Shown here piece after piece: positions 1-8,964 of a DNA stretch of 64,000 bases (its first letter is position 1; every line of letters begins with the position of its first letter). Location of the stretch: the NCBI RefSeq assembly GCF_012272825.1, contig NZ_JAAWWS010000162.1, forward strand, positions 1-64,000, in the 5' to 3' direction. The position numbers and the translations under genes were made by a program. Origin of the DNA: Wenzhouxiangella sp. XN79A. Lineage in GTDB: Bacteria > Pseudomonadota > Gammaproteobacteria > Xanthomonadales > Wenzhouxiangellaceae. The notes beneath the pieces were generated by a model. The model had not been told where the DNA came from. It was given only the letters and a program-made list of their open reading frames with translations, and made no database searches.

Positions 1-390
1 TAGGCGCTCAGATCATCCAGCGGCGTGGCGAAGACGAAGCTGCCGTTGGCGTTGATCTGGAGATCGTCGCTGCCGTTGTTCTGCAGCACCAGGCCGCTGC
101 CGGCCAGGCCGGAGACCGTGCCGCCGACGGTGAACGTGTCGGTCACGCAGTCGACCGTCACGTTGGTGACGTTGGCGCCGGCCAGGTTGCCGCTGCCGTT
201 GCTCACCGAGCAGGTCTGGCTGGGGCCCGTGGGCGGGGTCAGCACGGTCACCGCGTAGGCGCTCAGATCATCCAGCGGCGTGGCGAAGACGAAGCTGCCG
301 TTGGCGCTGATCTGGAGATCGTCGCTGCCGTTGTTCTGCAGCACCAGGCCGCTGCCGGCCAGGCCGGAGACCGTGCCGCCGACGGTGAAG
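1..390 (-). repeat. 255-bp (85-aa) C-terminal tandem repeat, at least 1.5 copies
   Basis: The segment starting taggcgctcagatcatccag at 1 recurs at 256 with almost complete identity, giving a 255-bp in-frame period. The encoded unit contains TVGGTVSGLAGSGLVLQNNG and a pair of Cys residues (QTCSVSN and VTVDCVTD). The array continues beyond the left edge, so copy number is unknown. Confidence 0.9.
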
Positions 391-2573
391 ACGGAATCGA
401 ATACGTAGGCCGCGCCGGCAAAGCTCGCCGCGTTGCTGGCCGGATCGCCATCGACGCCGGTGGCATCGCTGTCCTCGCCTGGCGCACCGACCACCACGGT
501 GTCGCCGGAGACCGCGACCGATTCACCGAACAGATCCCCGGCATCGGTATTGGAGGCCTTGAGGTAGGCCTGCTGCGACCAGCCGGTGCCCGCGCGCACG
601 AACACGTAGGCCGCGCCGGCCTCGGGCGCCGCGTTGCTGGCTTGATCGCCGTCGACGCCGGTGGCATCGCTGTCCTCGAATAGCGCACCGACCACCACGG
701 TGTCGCCGGAGACCGCGACCGATTCACCGAACCGATCCCCGGCATCGGTATTGGAGGCCTTGAGGTAGGCCTGCTGCGACCAGCCGGTGCCCGTGCGCAC
801 GAACACGTAGGCCGCGCCGGCACTGATCGCCGCGTTGCTGGCTTGATCGCCATCGACGCCGGTGGCATCGCTGTCCTCGTCTGGCGCACCGACCACCACG
901 GTGTCGCCGGAGATCGCGACCGAGAAGCCGAACTGATCGAAGGCATCGGTGCTGGAGGCCTTGAGGTAGGCCTGCTGCGACCAGCCGGTGCCGGCGCGCA
1001 CGAACACGTAGGCCGCGCCGGCCTCGGGCGCCGCGTTGCTGGCTTGATCGCCGTCGACGCCGGTGGCATCGCTGTCCTCGTTTCGCGCACCGACCACCAC
1101 GGTGTCGCCGGAGACCGCGACCGATTCGCCGAACCGATCCCCGGCCCCGGTATTGGAGGCCTTGAGGTAGGCCTGCTGCGACCAGCTGGTGCCGGCGCGC
1201 ACGAACACGTAGGCCGCGCCGGCCTCGAGCGCCGCGTTGCTGGCTTGATCGCCATCGACGCCGGTGGCACTGCTGTCCTCCCGGAATGCACCGACCACCA
1301 CGGTGTCGCCGGAGACCGCGACCGATTCGCCGAACTCATCTTCGGCACCGGTATTGGAGGCCTTGAGGTAGGCCTGCTGCGACCAGCCGGTGCCGGCGCG
1401 CACGAACACGTAGGCCGCGCCGGCCCGGGTCGCCGCGTTGCTGGCTTGATCGCCGTCGACGCCGGTGGCATTGCTGGACTCGCCCGGCGCACCGACCACC
1501 ACGGTGTCGCCGGAGACCGCGACCGATCGGCCGAACCGATCCACGACCCCGGTATTGGAGGCCTTGAGGTAGGCCTGCTGCGACCAGCCGGTGCCCGCGC
1601 GCACGAACACGTAGGCCGCGCCGGCATTGTCCGCCGCGTTGCTGGCTTGATCGCCGTCGACGCCGGTGGCATCGCTGTCCTCGCCCGGCGCTCCGACCAC
1701 CACGGTGTCGCCGGAGACCGCGACCGAGAAGCCGAACTCATCCCCGGCCTCGGTATTGGAGGCCTTGAGGTAGGCCTGCTGGGCCAGCGGATCGATGGTG
1801 ATCGGGTAGCGCGCGGTGTCTGCCTGCACGCGCAGTTCCAGTCGATCGCCGCCGGCCAGGAAGCGCGCCGGCAGCACAACGCCGTCGGCATCCCAGACCT
1901 TCAGTCCGGCGTAGGTCAGTCGGGTCTGGCCGTGGCCGTCGACAAAGGCGACGTCGCGGCCGCTGGCCTCGATGCGCGCGCGCAGATCGCCGATCACGTC
2001 CAGCGCGAACGCCAGTTCGTCGGTGCCGTCGGAGCTTGCACCGGGCGGCGGCGCATGCACCGTGAAGCCATGCTCCAGGCCGCGCCGGTCGTTGATGAAC
2101 CATTCTTCCAGGCCGTCACCATAGCGGTAGACGGCGCGAGTGCCCTCGGCGCGCACCTGCTCGGGTGTGGCCACCGGCGCCAGTGCCCCGGCACGGCCCC
2201 AGCCGGCCAGGGCCAGTCCCCAGCGCCACTGGCCGTGGTCGGGCTCGACCACGAAGCCCTCGCCCTCGAAGCGGCTGTGCCATTGCTGGCCCGGATTGCG
2301 GGCGCGCAGGCGCCCCGGACGATCCTCGACCATCGCGTGCCGGCCGGCCTCGTAGGCGGCGCGAATGCCCTGCCAGTCGGAGGCACTCAGGCCCTCGGGC
2401 AGATGCTCGGCGCTGCCGCGACCCGGGGCCGGATCCAGCGAGCCCGGCGGCCCGGTCCACGCCGGATCGGACGACACCGCCGCGGCCGCCAGCGGCAGCA
2501 GGGCCGCGAGCAGGAAGGCGGCGCCGGAGCGGACGGAACGGCGCGCTCGCGCCTCGGAATGGATTCTCTGCAT
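1..2573 (-). CDS. Giant secreted FG-GAP-like repeat protein (3' end beyond window)
   Basis: Partial gene of at least 857 codons, open to the left edge. It starts at the ATG ending at 2573, six bases after an AGGGGA Shine-Dalgarno, and begins with an Arg-rich n-region and an Ala/Leu signal peptide (about residues 16-36). Residues about 37-260 form an N-terminal region. Seven 67-residue units with exact 201-bp period follow (about 489-1760); each reads like QAYLKASN...GDEFG.SVAVSGDTVVVGA..ED...AAYVFVR, the FG-GAP/integrin-type blade, so a seven-bladed propeller is likely. Then come 85-residue repeats (TVGGTVSGLAGSGLVLQNNG..., Cys-containing) with 255-bp period that continue past the edge. Probably a surface or extracellular protein; function unknown. 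Longer open frames on both strands here are artefacts of the repeat. Confidence 0.85.
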   Translation of the reverse strand, partial: MQRIHSEARARRSVRSGAAFLLAALLPLAAAAVSSDPAWTGPPGSLDPAPGRGSAEHLPEGLSASDWQGIRAAYEAGRHAMVEDRPGRLRARNPGQQWHSRFEGEGFVVEPDHGQWRWGLALAGWGRAGALAPVATPEQVRAEGTRAVYRYGDGLEEWFINDRRGLEHGFTVHAPPPGASSDGTDELAFALDVIGDLRARIEASGRDVAFVDGHGQTRLTYAGLKVWDADGVVLPARFLAGGDRLELRVQADTARYPITIDPLAQQAYLKASNTEAGDEFGFSVAVSGDTVVVGAPGEDSDATGVDGDQASNAADNAGAAYVFVRAGTGWSQQAYLKASNTGVVDRFGRSVAVSGDTVVVGAPGESSNATGVDGDQASNAATRAGAAYVFVRAGTGWSQQAYLKASNTGAEDEFGESVAVSGDTVVVGAFREDSSATGVDGDQASNAALEAGAAYVFVRAGTSWSQQAYLKASNTGAGDRFGESVAVSGDTVVVGARNEDSDATGVDGDQASNAAPEAGAAYVFVRAGTGWSQQAYLKASSTDAFDQFGFSVAISGDTVVVGAPDEDSDATGVDGDQASNAAISAGAAYVFVRTGTGWSQQAYLKASNTDAGDRFGESVAVSGDTVVVGALFEDSDATGVDGDQASNAAPEAGAAYVFVRAGTGWSQQAYLKASNTDAGDLFGESVAVSGDTVVVGAPGEDSDATGVDGDPASNAASFAGAAYVFDSVFTVGGTVSGLAGSGLVLQNNGSDDLQISANGSFVFATPLDDLSAYAVTVLTPPTGPSQTCSVSNGSGNLAGANVTNVTVDCVTDTFTVGGTVSGLAGSGLVLQNNGSDDLQINANGSFVFATPLDDLSA
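489..1895 (-). repeat. Seven tandem 201-bp (67-aa) coding repeats
   Basis: The string gaccaccacggtgtcgccgg recurs at 489, 690, 891, 1092, 1293, 1494 and 1695, exactly 201 bp apart. The units are near-identical at DNA level and differ mainly at a few codons (for example the residues before GD.FG and after VVGA). The uniformity suggests recent expansion or gene conversion. The seven copies match the blade number of an FG-GAP propeller. Confidence 0.95.
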
Positions 2574-3084
2574 GGGGTTCCCCTGACCTTGGTGTCGACA
2601 ACCCGATCGGTTGCGGTTGACGCGCCTCGACGTCGCCGGCAAACGAACCGACCTCCCTTCAAGCCTTCGATGAGCTTGCTGTCGATCTGCTCTGCTCCGC
2701 TGGCAGGCCGCGGTGCACGAAGCCCGCGGCGGCACCGGGAACATAAGCTCGACTCGTTCCAGCATCGGCGCGACCAGGGACCTTGCCCTGCCGATCAGCG
2801 CGATGAGGTGCGGGCTGGACGCGGATCGACAGGAAGTATAAGCAGCGCATTTCCCGGATTCCATAGGAATCGGCCATCGGTATCGGACGCTGCGCCGAGC
2901 CGGGATTCACCGGTGCGGGCCAGGCGGGGAGCGCAGACACCGCCCGCATCAGGATCGTGAACCGGCGACGCAGGGCGGGGAAGGCATCGATGGCTTCTCC
3001 TTTTCTTCGGCCGTGTCTCGTTGGATGAACGGGGCGAACCCATCGTCTCGGCACGAGCGCTCGATTCGGCGGAGGACGGCATGC
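2574..3084. other. Intergenic, no supported gene
   Basis: About 510 bases between the cusA stop and the repeat-protein start. The open frames here (for example 2659-3054 minus) have no recognisable protein features. The stretch probably holds the promoter of the left-edge gene. Confidence 0.6.
2835..2863 (-). promoter_or_regulatory. Candidate sigma70 promoter for the left-edge repeat protein
   Basis: On the minus strand a TATACT -10 hexamer lies at 2840-2835, with a weak TGGAAT -35 17 bases upstream. It would give a leader of about 255 nt before the ATG at 2573. Confidence 0.35.
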
Positions 3085-6000
3085 TCATGACTCGAATCCG
3101 CGAGATGCGCTTTGCCCGTGCCACAGCCGGTACGCCGCCGGCAGCACCACCAGCGCCGATAGCCAGACCGCGAACACGCCGCCGATCATCGGCGCGGCGA
3201 TCCGCTGCATGACTTCCGAGCCGATGCCGGTGGTCAGCATGACCGGCAGCAGGCCGAGGAAAACCGTGGCCTGGGTCATGGTGATCGGACGGACGCGCCG
3301 CACGGCGCCCTCGATGATGGCCTGGTCCAGCCCGTTGCCGTCGAGTGCGACGCCAGTGCCGCGGTGCTCGTCCACGGCCTGGTTCAGGTAGACCACCATC
3401 AGCACGCAGACCTCGGCGGCCAGCCCGGCCAGCGCGATGAAGCCGACCGCCACGCCGACCGACAGGTTGTAGCCCAGCAGCCACATCAGCCACAGCCCGC
3501 CGGCGATCGACAGTGGTGCGACCACCAGCACGAGGGCCACGTCGGAGGCGCGGTGGAAGGTCAGCATCAGCAGCACCACGATGATCGCCAGGGTCACCGG
3601 GATCATCAGCTGCAGTCGTTCCGAGGCGCGTTCGAGGTACTCGTACTGGCCCTTGATCGCGAACGCGTAACCGGGCGGGAAGTCGACCTCGGCGGTCAGC
3701 ACCTCGCGGGCCCGATCGACCCAGTCGCCCAGGTCCTGACCGTCGACCTCGACCAGCACCAGGCCGGCCGGCCGGGTGTTCTCGGTGCGGATTCGCGGCG
3801 GCCCGTCGTCGATGGCCACTTCGGCAACCTGGCCCAGCGTGATCGTGCCCCCGTTCGGGGTCGTGAACGGCAGATCGACGAGCTTCTGCGGCGAATCGCG
3901 CCAGTCGGCCGGCAGCCGGAGCGTGACCGGGAAGCGTTCCAGGCCTTCGACGGTCTCGGTGACCGTCGCGCCACCGAGACCGAAGCGGACCAGCTCGTGG
4001 ACGTCGGCCACCGACAGCCCGTAGCGAGCCAGCGCGGGGCGGTCCAGCGACAGCGTCACGTAGCGCCCGCCGGCCGGTCGTTCGGCGAACGCGCTGGCCG
4101 TGCCGGGCAGCGATTCGACGCGCTCGGCGATGCCGGTGGTCAGCTGCTGGATGGTGGCCAGGTCCGGGCCGGTGACGAGGATTCCGACGTCGGTCTGGAT
4201 GCCGGTCTGGAGCATGTCGATCCGGGTCTGGATCGGGAACACGAAGGCGTTGGTCAGGCCCGGGATGTCGACCATCTCGTCGAGCTCGCGCTGGATGTCG
4301 GCGGTGGTCGTGCCGGGCCTCCATTGATCGCGGGGCTTCAGCGTGATGAAGGTCTCGATCATCGTCAGCGGCGCCGGATCGGTGGCTGTTTCGGCGCGGC
4401 CGATCTTGCCCATCACGCGCTCGACCTCCGGGTGCGAAGCGATGATCCGATCGGTCTGCTGCAGCAGCTCGCGGGCCTCGCCGGGGCTCAGGCCGGGCAG
4501 CGTGGTCGGCATGTACATCAGGCTGCCTTCGTCCAGCGTGGGCATGAACTCGCTGCCGATCCGCGAGTACGGAAACAGCGCCGAGGCGCCCAGCGCAAGG
4601 CCGACCAGCACGACCAGCAGCGGGCGCTTCACGGCCAGCGCGATCACCGGGCGGTAGACGGTCTGCAGGCCGCGCGCGACCGGGTTGGCGCTGCGCCCGC
4701 GCAGCCGGCCGCGGATGAAGTACCCGGCCAGCACCGGCACCAGCGTCACCGCCAGCCCGGCCGCGGCCGCCATCGCGTAGGTCTTGGTGAAGGCCAGCGG
4801 CGCGAACAGCCGGCCTTCCTGGGCCTGCAGCGCGAACACCGGCAGGAACGACAGCGCGACCAGCAAGAGCGTGAAGAAGATCGGCCGCCCGACCTCGAGC
4901 GCGGCGCGCTCGACCACGGCCCAGCGGCGCGACTCGTCGAGATTCTCGCCCTCGCGCTCGAAGTGACGGTGGACGTTCTCGATCAGCACGATCGCCGCAT
5001 CGACCATCACGCCGATCGAGATCGCGATCCCGCCCAGCGACATGATGTTGGCGTTGATGCCCTGCAGCTGCATGATCACGAACGCCGCCATCACGCCCAG
5101 CGGCAGCGACACCAGCACCACCAGCGACGATCGGAAGTGCCACAGGAACAGTCCGATGATCAGCACCACGACGACGAACTCGCCGACGAGCTTGGTCCAC
5201 AGCGTCGATACCGCCGCATCGATCAGGCCGGAGCGATCGTAGGTCTCGACGATCTCGACGCCCTCGGGCAGGCTGCCGGCCAGCTCATCGAGCCGGGCCT
5301 TGACCCGCTCGATCACCGCGCGGGCGTTTTCGCCGTGGCGCATCACGACGATGCCGCCGACCACTTCTCCTTCACCGTCGAGTTCGACCATGCCGCGCCG
5401 GGCGACGGGGCCGCGACGGATCTCGGCGACGTCGCCGAGCAGCACCGGCGTGCCGTCGGCAACCAGCCCGGTGGGAACCGCGCGCAGGTCGGCCAGCGAC
5501 TGCAGGTAGCCGTCGGCCCGGACCATGTACTCGGCCTCGGCCAGTTCGATCAGCGAGCCGCCGGTTTCGGCGTTGTTGGCTTCGATGGCCTGGCGCAGCT
5601 GGCGCAGGTCCAGCCCCAGCGCGCGCAGCCGGTTCGGGTCGGGTATGACCTGATAGCCACGCACCTGACCGCCCATCGTGGCCACTTCGGACACGCCCGA
5701 AACGGCCTGCAGCTCGAACTTCAGGAACCAGTCCTGCAGCGCGCGCAGTTCGGCCAGGTCGGTGGTGCCGGATCGATCGACGAGCACGTACTTGTAGATC
5801 CAGCCGACCCCGGTGGCGTCCGGCCCGAGCTCGGCGCGCACGCCGTCGGGCAGCCGTCCGGATACCTGGCTGAGGTACTCGAGCACGCGTGCGCGGGCCC
5901 AGTACGGGTCGGTGCCTTCCTCGAACAGGATGGTGATGAACGCGTCGCCGAACATCGAGAAGCCGCGCACCGTGTGGGCCCCGGGCACGGCCATCAGCGC

Positions 6001-6213
6001 GGTGGTCAGCGGGTAGGTGACCTGGTTCTCGACCACCTGCGGCGCCTGGCCCGGATACGGGGCGCGGACGATCACCTGGGGGTCGGACAGGTCGGGAATG
6101 GCGTCGACCGGCGTTTCCCGCAGCGCGTACAGCCCCGCGCCGAACAGCACCAGGGCCAGCACAACGACCAGGCCCCGGTGGGCGATCGAGGCGCGGATGA
6201 TGGCATCGATCAT
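3085..6213 (-). CDS. cusA: Cu(I)/Ag(I) efflux RND pump, CusA/CzcA family
   Basis: 1042 residues, the usual length for heavy-metal-efflux RND proteins. It is the inner-membrane proton-driven pump that exports monovalent metal through CusBC. Visible features: N-terminal TM1 (MIDAIIRASIAHRG...), TM4 with GVMVDAAIVLIENVHRHFE carrying the relay Asp, and the CusA-type segments SEFMPTLDEGSLMYMPTTLPG and TRIDMLQTGI, whose methionines correspond to the Cu/Ag-binding methionines of E. coli CusA; this favours copper/silver over Zn/Co/Cd. GGAGG lies nine bases before the ATG. The gene follows the CusB-like gene by 27 bases. Substrate is inferred from the Met motifs and the neighbouring Met/His-rich adaptor. 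Confidence 0.93.
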   Translation of the reverse strand: MIDAIIRASIAHRGLVVVLALVLFGAGLYALRETPVDAIPDLSDPQVIVRAPYPGQAPQVVENQVTYPLTTALMAVPGAHTVRGFSMFGDAFITILFEEGTDPYWARARVLEYLSQVSGRLPDGVRAELGPDATGVGWIYKYVLVDRSGTTDLAELRALQDWFLKFELQAVSGVSEVATMGGQVRGYQVIPDPNRLRALGLDLRQLRQAIEANNAETGGSLIELAEAEYMVRADGYLQSLADLRAVPTGLVADGTPVLLGDVAEIRRGPVARRGMVELDGEGEVVGGIVVMRHGENARAVIERVKARLDELAGSLPEGVEIVETYDRSGLIDAAVSTLWTKLVGEFVVVVLIIGLFLWHFRSSLVVLVSLPLGVMAAFVIMQLQGINANIMSLGGIAISIGVMVDAAIVLIENVHRHFEREGENLDESRRWAVVERAALEVGRPIFFTLLLVALSFLPVFALQAQEGRLFAPLAFTKTYAMAAAAGLAVTLVPVLAGYFIRGRLRGRSANPVARGLQTVYRPVIALAVKRPLLVVLVGLALGASALFPYSRIGSEFMPTLDEGSLMYMPTTLPGLSPGEARELLQQTDRIIASHPEVERVMGKIGRAETATDPAPLTMIETFITLKPRDQWRPGTTTADIQRELDEMVDIPGLTNAFVFPIQTRIDMLQTGIQTDVGILVTGPDLATIQQLTTGIAERVESLPGTASAFAERPAGGRYVTLSLDRPALARYGLSVADVHELVRFGLGGATVTETVEGLERFPVTLRLPADWRDSPQKLVDLPFTTPNGGTITLGQVAEVAIDDGPPRIRTENTRPAGLVLVEVDGQDLGDWVDRAREVLTAEVDFPPGYAFAIKGQYEYLERASERLQLMIPVTLAIIVVLLMLTFHRASDVALVLVVAPLSIAGGLWLMWLLGYNLSVGVAVGFIALAGLAAEVCVLMVVYLNQAVDEHRGTGVALDGNGLDQAIIEGAVRRVRPITMTQATVFLGLLPVMLTTGIGSEVMQRIAAPMIGGVFAVWLSALVVLPAAYRLWHGQSASRGFES

Positions 6214-6240
6214 GGCCGACCTCCGTGGTGGGCGACGGAC

Positions 6241-7680
6241 TCAGTGGTGCGCATGCCCGCCTCCTTCCATCCGCGCGCCGTCGGCGGCGACATTGGCCTC
6301 GGAGTCGAGCAGGAACTGCCCCGAGGTCACGACCGTCTCGCCGGGGCGCAGGCCCGCCAGGATCGCGACGAACTCGCCGGACTCCATGCCCGAGGTCACG
6401 TCGCGGACTTCGAACGACTCGGCGTCGGTGCGCACGATCACCCGCTCGTTCTGCCCGGTGCGGATCAGCGCTTCGCGCGGAACGAACAGGTTGCCGTCGA
6501 CCGGGCCGGCGAAGATCCGGACATCCACCCACATGCCGGGCTTGAGCAGCGGCACCTCGAGGGCCACCGGCAGGCGGACGCGCTGGGTGCGCGTGACCGG
6601 GTCCAGTTCCGGATACAGGTAGTCGATGCGCGCACGGAAGGTCGTCCCCGGCCGGTAGTCGGTGGTGATTTCGGCGACCTGGCCCTCGGCCAGCCAGTCG
6701 ACCTGGCGGCCGGCCACGTCGGCGATCACCCAGATCGACGTTTCGGCCGCGATCTCGAACAGCTCGAGGTCCGGGGTGACCCGCATGCCGTCGCGGGCGC
6801 CGAGCATGCTGACCACGCCGGAGCGCTCGGCATACCAGGGCAGATACTCCAGCGCCCGGCCGTCCCGCTCGATCCGCTCGATGACCGCGTCCTGAACGCC
6901 GAGCGTGCGCAGTCGGGCGCGGGCCGAAGACAGCAGGCCGGCGCCGCCGTTGCGCGCGCGCAGCAGCTCGTCCTGGGCGTTGGCGAGCTCGGGCGAGTAC
7001 AGGGTGTAGAGCAGCGAGCCGGCTTCGATCCGGTCGCCGACGGCGTCGACGGCCAGTTCACCGATCCAGCCCGACACGCGCGAATGGACGTGGCTGAGCC
7101 GCTCGGCGTCCCAGGTCACCCGTCCGACCGTGTCGATGCGCCGCCACAGCCGGCCCTCGCGGACGCGCGCGGTGCGCAGGTTCATCTGTTGCTGCACCGC
7201 CTCGCCGACCCGCACGGTGCCCGGCGGCGCGAGTTCATCGACGTAGACCGGCACCAGGTCCATGCCCATCGGTGATTTCCCGGGCCGGTCGCGACGGAAG
7301 TTCGGATCCATCGGCGCGACCCAGTAGGCGATCTCGCGCTCGCCGGCAGCGGCGGGCTGCGGGTCGGCGTCCGGAGCCATGGCCGACTGATCCATCGAGG
7401 AATGGTCCATCGAGGAATGGTCCATCGAGGAATGATCCATCGAGGAATGGTCCATCGAGGAATGGTCCATCGAGGAATGGTCCATCGAGGAATGGTCCAT
7501 CGAGGAATGGTCCATCGAGGAATGATCCATCGAGGAATGGTCCATCGAGGCGTGGTCCATCGAGGAGGACTCCGTCCCGGTCGACGGGACATCGTGCCGG
7601 TCGTCCTGGGCGGTCAGTGCGCCGGCGGCGGTCAGCGACAGCGCCAGCAGCGCGGCGCTCGGGAATCGTTGCTTGGTCAT
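6241..7680 (-). CDS. cusB: Metal-efflux periplasmic adaptor (CusB-like) with MDHSS repeat tract
   Basis: 479 residues. A signal peptide (residues 1-24, ending ALTAQ) is followed at about residues 41-100 by twelve consecutive MD(H/Q)xx units, mostly MDHSS. Next is a heavy-metal-binding domain (YWVAPMDPNFRRDRPGKSPM, then GMDLVPVY), then the HlyD-type adaptor core (GWIGELAVDAVGDRIEAG..LYTLYSPEL lipoyl half, beta-barrel and membrane-proximal parts) and a C-terminal GGHAHH. It links CusA to the outer-membrane channel. The Met/His tract is likely a periplasmic Cu/Ag sponge, perhaps replacing CusF, for which no gene is seen. Its start overlaps the upstream stop by one base (TGATG), implying translational coupling. 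Confidence 0.93.
   Translation of the reverse strand: MTKQRFPSAALLALSLTAAGALTAQDDRHDVPSTGTESSSMDHASMDHSSMDHSSMDHSSMDHSSMDHSSMDHSSMDHSSMDHSSMDHSSMDHSSMDQSAMAPDADPQPAAAGEREIAYWVAPMDPNFRRDRPGKSPMGMDLVPVYVDELAPPGTVRVGEAVQQQMNLRTARVREGRLWRRIDTVGRVTWDAERLSHVHSRVSGWIGELAVDAVGDRIEAGSLLYTLYSPELANAQDELLRARNGGAGLLSSARARLRTLGVQDAVIERIERDGRALEYLPWYAERSGVVSMLGARDGMRVTPDLELFEIAAETSIWVIADVAGRQVDWLAEGQVAEITTDYRPGTTFRARIDYLYPELDPVTRTQRVRLPVALEVPLLKPGMWVDVRIFAGPVDGNLFVPREALIRTGQNERVIVRTDAESFEVRDVTSGMESGEFVAILAGLRPGETVVTSGQFLLDSEANVAADGARMEGGGHAHH
7389..7568 (-). repeat. 15-bp tandem repeat encoding (MDHSS)n
   Basis: Twelve in-frame 15-bp units (tccatcgaggaatgg on the plus strand). The first encoded unit is MDHAS and the last is MDQSA. 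Near-perfect DNA identity makes copy-number change by slippage likely without loss of frame. Confidence 0.95.
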
Positions 7681-8891
7681 CAGCGGCCTCCCAGGTAGGC
7701 GAGTTCGACGCGGGCCAGGTCATGGTCCAGCTGCGCCTCGGTGCGTTCGTGCTCGACGTCGAGTACTTCGAGCTCGGCGGCCAGCACATCTTCGAGCGGA
7801 ATCGAGCCGTTGCGGTACTTGTCGCGCGCGGCGTCGGCGGCGGCCTGCGAGGCCGGCAGGACCTGTTCGCCGTACAGCGTGACCAGCTCGCCGAATGCCC
7901 CAGCGGCATCCCGGGCGCCGGCCCGGCGGGCTTCGAGCGCGCGGCGGACCTGGACCGGCCCGGTCGCCGCGGCCCGGTGCCGGGCGCGGGCGGCTTCGAG
8001 CCGCTTCGACTGCCGTCGCTCGGTGAACAGCGGCAGGTCGATCGCCAGCCGGGCGTTGAGCAGCGTGTCCGACGGTGCGCCCAGCGGCGTATCGCCGACC
8101 CGGCGACCGACCCCGACCGACCACGACCAGCCCGGGTCGAAGGCCGCTTCGGCCGCGGCGATCTCGGCCTCGGTGCCGAGCAGGTCGGCCGCGGCGGCAC
8201 GAACCTCGGGGTGGTCGTCCAGGTCGGTCGCGACGATTTCGGGCAGCGAGGCCGGAGACAGGGGAGCAGGCAGCACCACGCCCGGGACCCGCTCGCCGAG
8301 CCGGGCCCGCTGCTCGGCCAGGCGGGTGCGCAACCCGGCCAGCTCGCGCTGCACGCGGATCGCCCGGCTGCGCCCCTCGAGCAGGGTCTGCTGGCTGACC
8401 CGGCCGCTCTGCAGGCCGTCGTCGAGCGCTTCTGAATAGCGCTGCAGCAGTGCGGCGCGCTGCTCGGTCAGCTCGATCAGGTCCTGCAGGCGAACGGTGG
8501 TCACCCAGGCCGTCCGGACCTCGGCCCGGACCTTCAGCGCACGGGCCCGGGCCTCGAGGGCCAGCCCTTCGGCGTCGGCGGTGGCGCGACGGGCCCGGGC
8601 CTCGCGCAGCGAACGGGCCGGCACGCGCTGCTCGATGCCGAGCTGCAGCTGGGTCATCGGCTCATCGATGATGTCGAAGTCCGGCAGCGGCACGCTCTGG
8701 GCACCGAGCTGCAGTTTCGGGTCCGGCAGCTGGGCGTCGGCGACCGCGTCGAGGACGCGCGCATCGCCGCGCGCGGCCAGCGCCTGCAGCGTCGGGTCGG
8801 CTTCGATCGCGAGGCGTTCGGCCTCGCTCAGTTCGAGGGCGCCGGCCGGTTGAACGGCAAGCGCCAGGAGCACTACAACAACGGTACGCAT
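7680..8891 (-). CDS. cusC: Outer-membrane channel of the metal efflux system (TolC/CusC family)
   Basis: 403 residues from the ATG at 8891, which begins a clear signal peptide (MRTVVVVLLALAVQPAGALE). The open frame extends further upstream, but those residues look like out-of-frame translation. The two long Ala/Arg/Glu-rich helical halves (EIAAAEAAFDPGWSWSVGVG, LEDVLAAELEVLDVEHERTE) are the OEP/TolC pattern. It probably forms the trimeric exit duct for the CusA/CusB pair. The lipobox Cys of E. coli CusC is absent. It lies directly upstream of cusB with a one-base overlap. Confidence 0.88.
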   Translation of the reverse strand: MRTVVVVLLALAVQPAGALELSEAERLAIEADPTLQALAARGDARVLDAVADAQLPDPKLQLGAQSVPLPDFDIIDEPMTQLQLGIEQRVPARSLREARARRATADAEGLALEARARALKVRAEVRTAWVTTVRLQDLIELTEQRAALLQRYSEALDDGLQSGRVSQQTLLEGRSRAIRVQRELAGLRTRLAEQRARLGERVPGVVLPAPLSPASLPEIVATDLDDHPEVRAAAADLLGTEAEIAAAEAAFDPGWSWSVGVGRRVGDTPLGAPSDTLLNARLAIDLPLFTERRQSKRLEAARARHRAAATGPVQVRRALEARRAGARDAAGAFGELVTLYGEQVLPASQAAADAARDKYRNGSIPLEDVLAAELEVLDVEHERTEAQLDHDLARVELAYLGGR

Positions 8892-8964
8892 GGTCGATCT
8901 CCAGTCACGACAACAGCACGCACGGGCCGGCGGCCCGTACGAACGACGGTGAATCGGGGATCGA

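Noticed and set aside
489-1895. Possible CRISPR or satellite array
   Set aside because: The 201-bp units are contiguous, in frame and encode a known blade type, with no short-repeat/spacer structure.
843-2960. 705-codon plus-strand frame and 263-1891 minus-strand frame with periodic residues
   Set aside because: Their periodicity comes from the 201-bp repeat. Only the minus-strand frame starting at 2573 has a signal peptide, Shine-Dalgarno and FG-GAP sequence.
3364-7275. 1303-codon open frame on the plus strand
   Set aside because: It is antisense to cusA/cusB, rich in His/Gln/Arg/Asp with no domain features; a GC-rich shadow of the efflux genes.
7389-7568. 15-bp tandem repeat as a non-coding microsatellite
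   Set aside because: It is in frame inside cusB and encodes a chemically sensible MDHSS tract.
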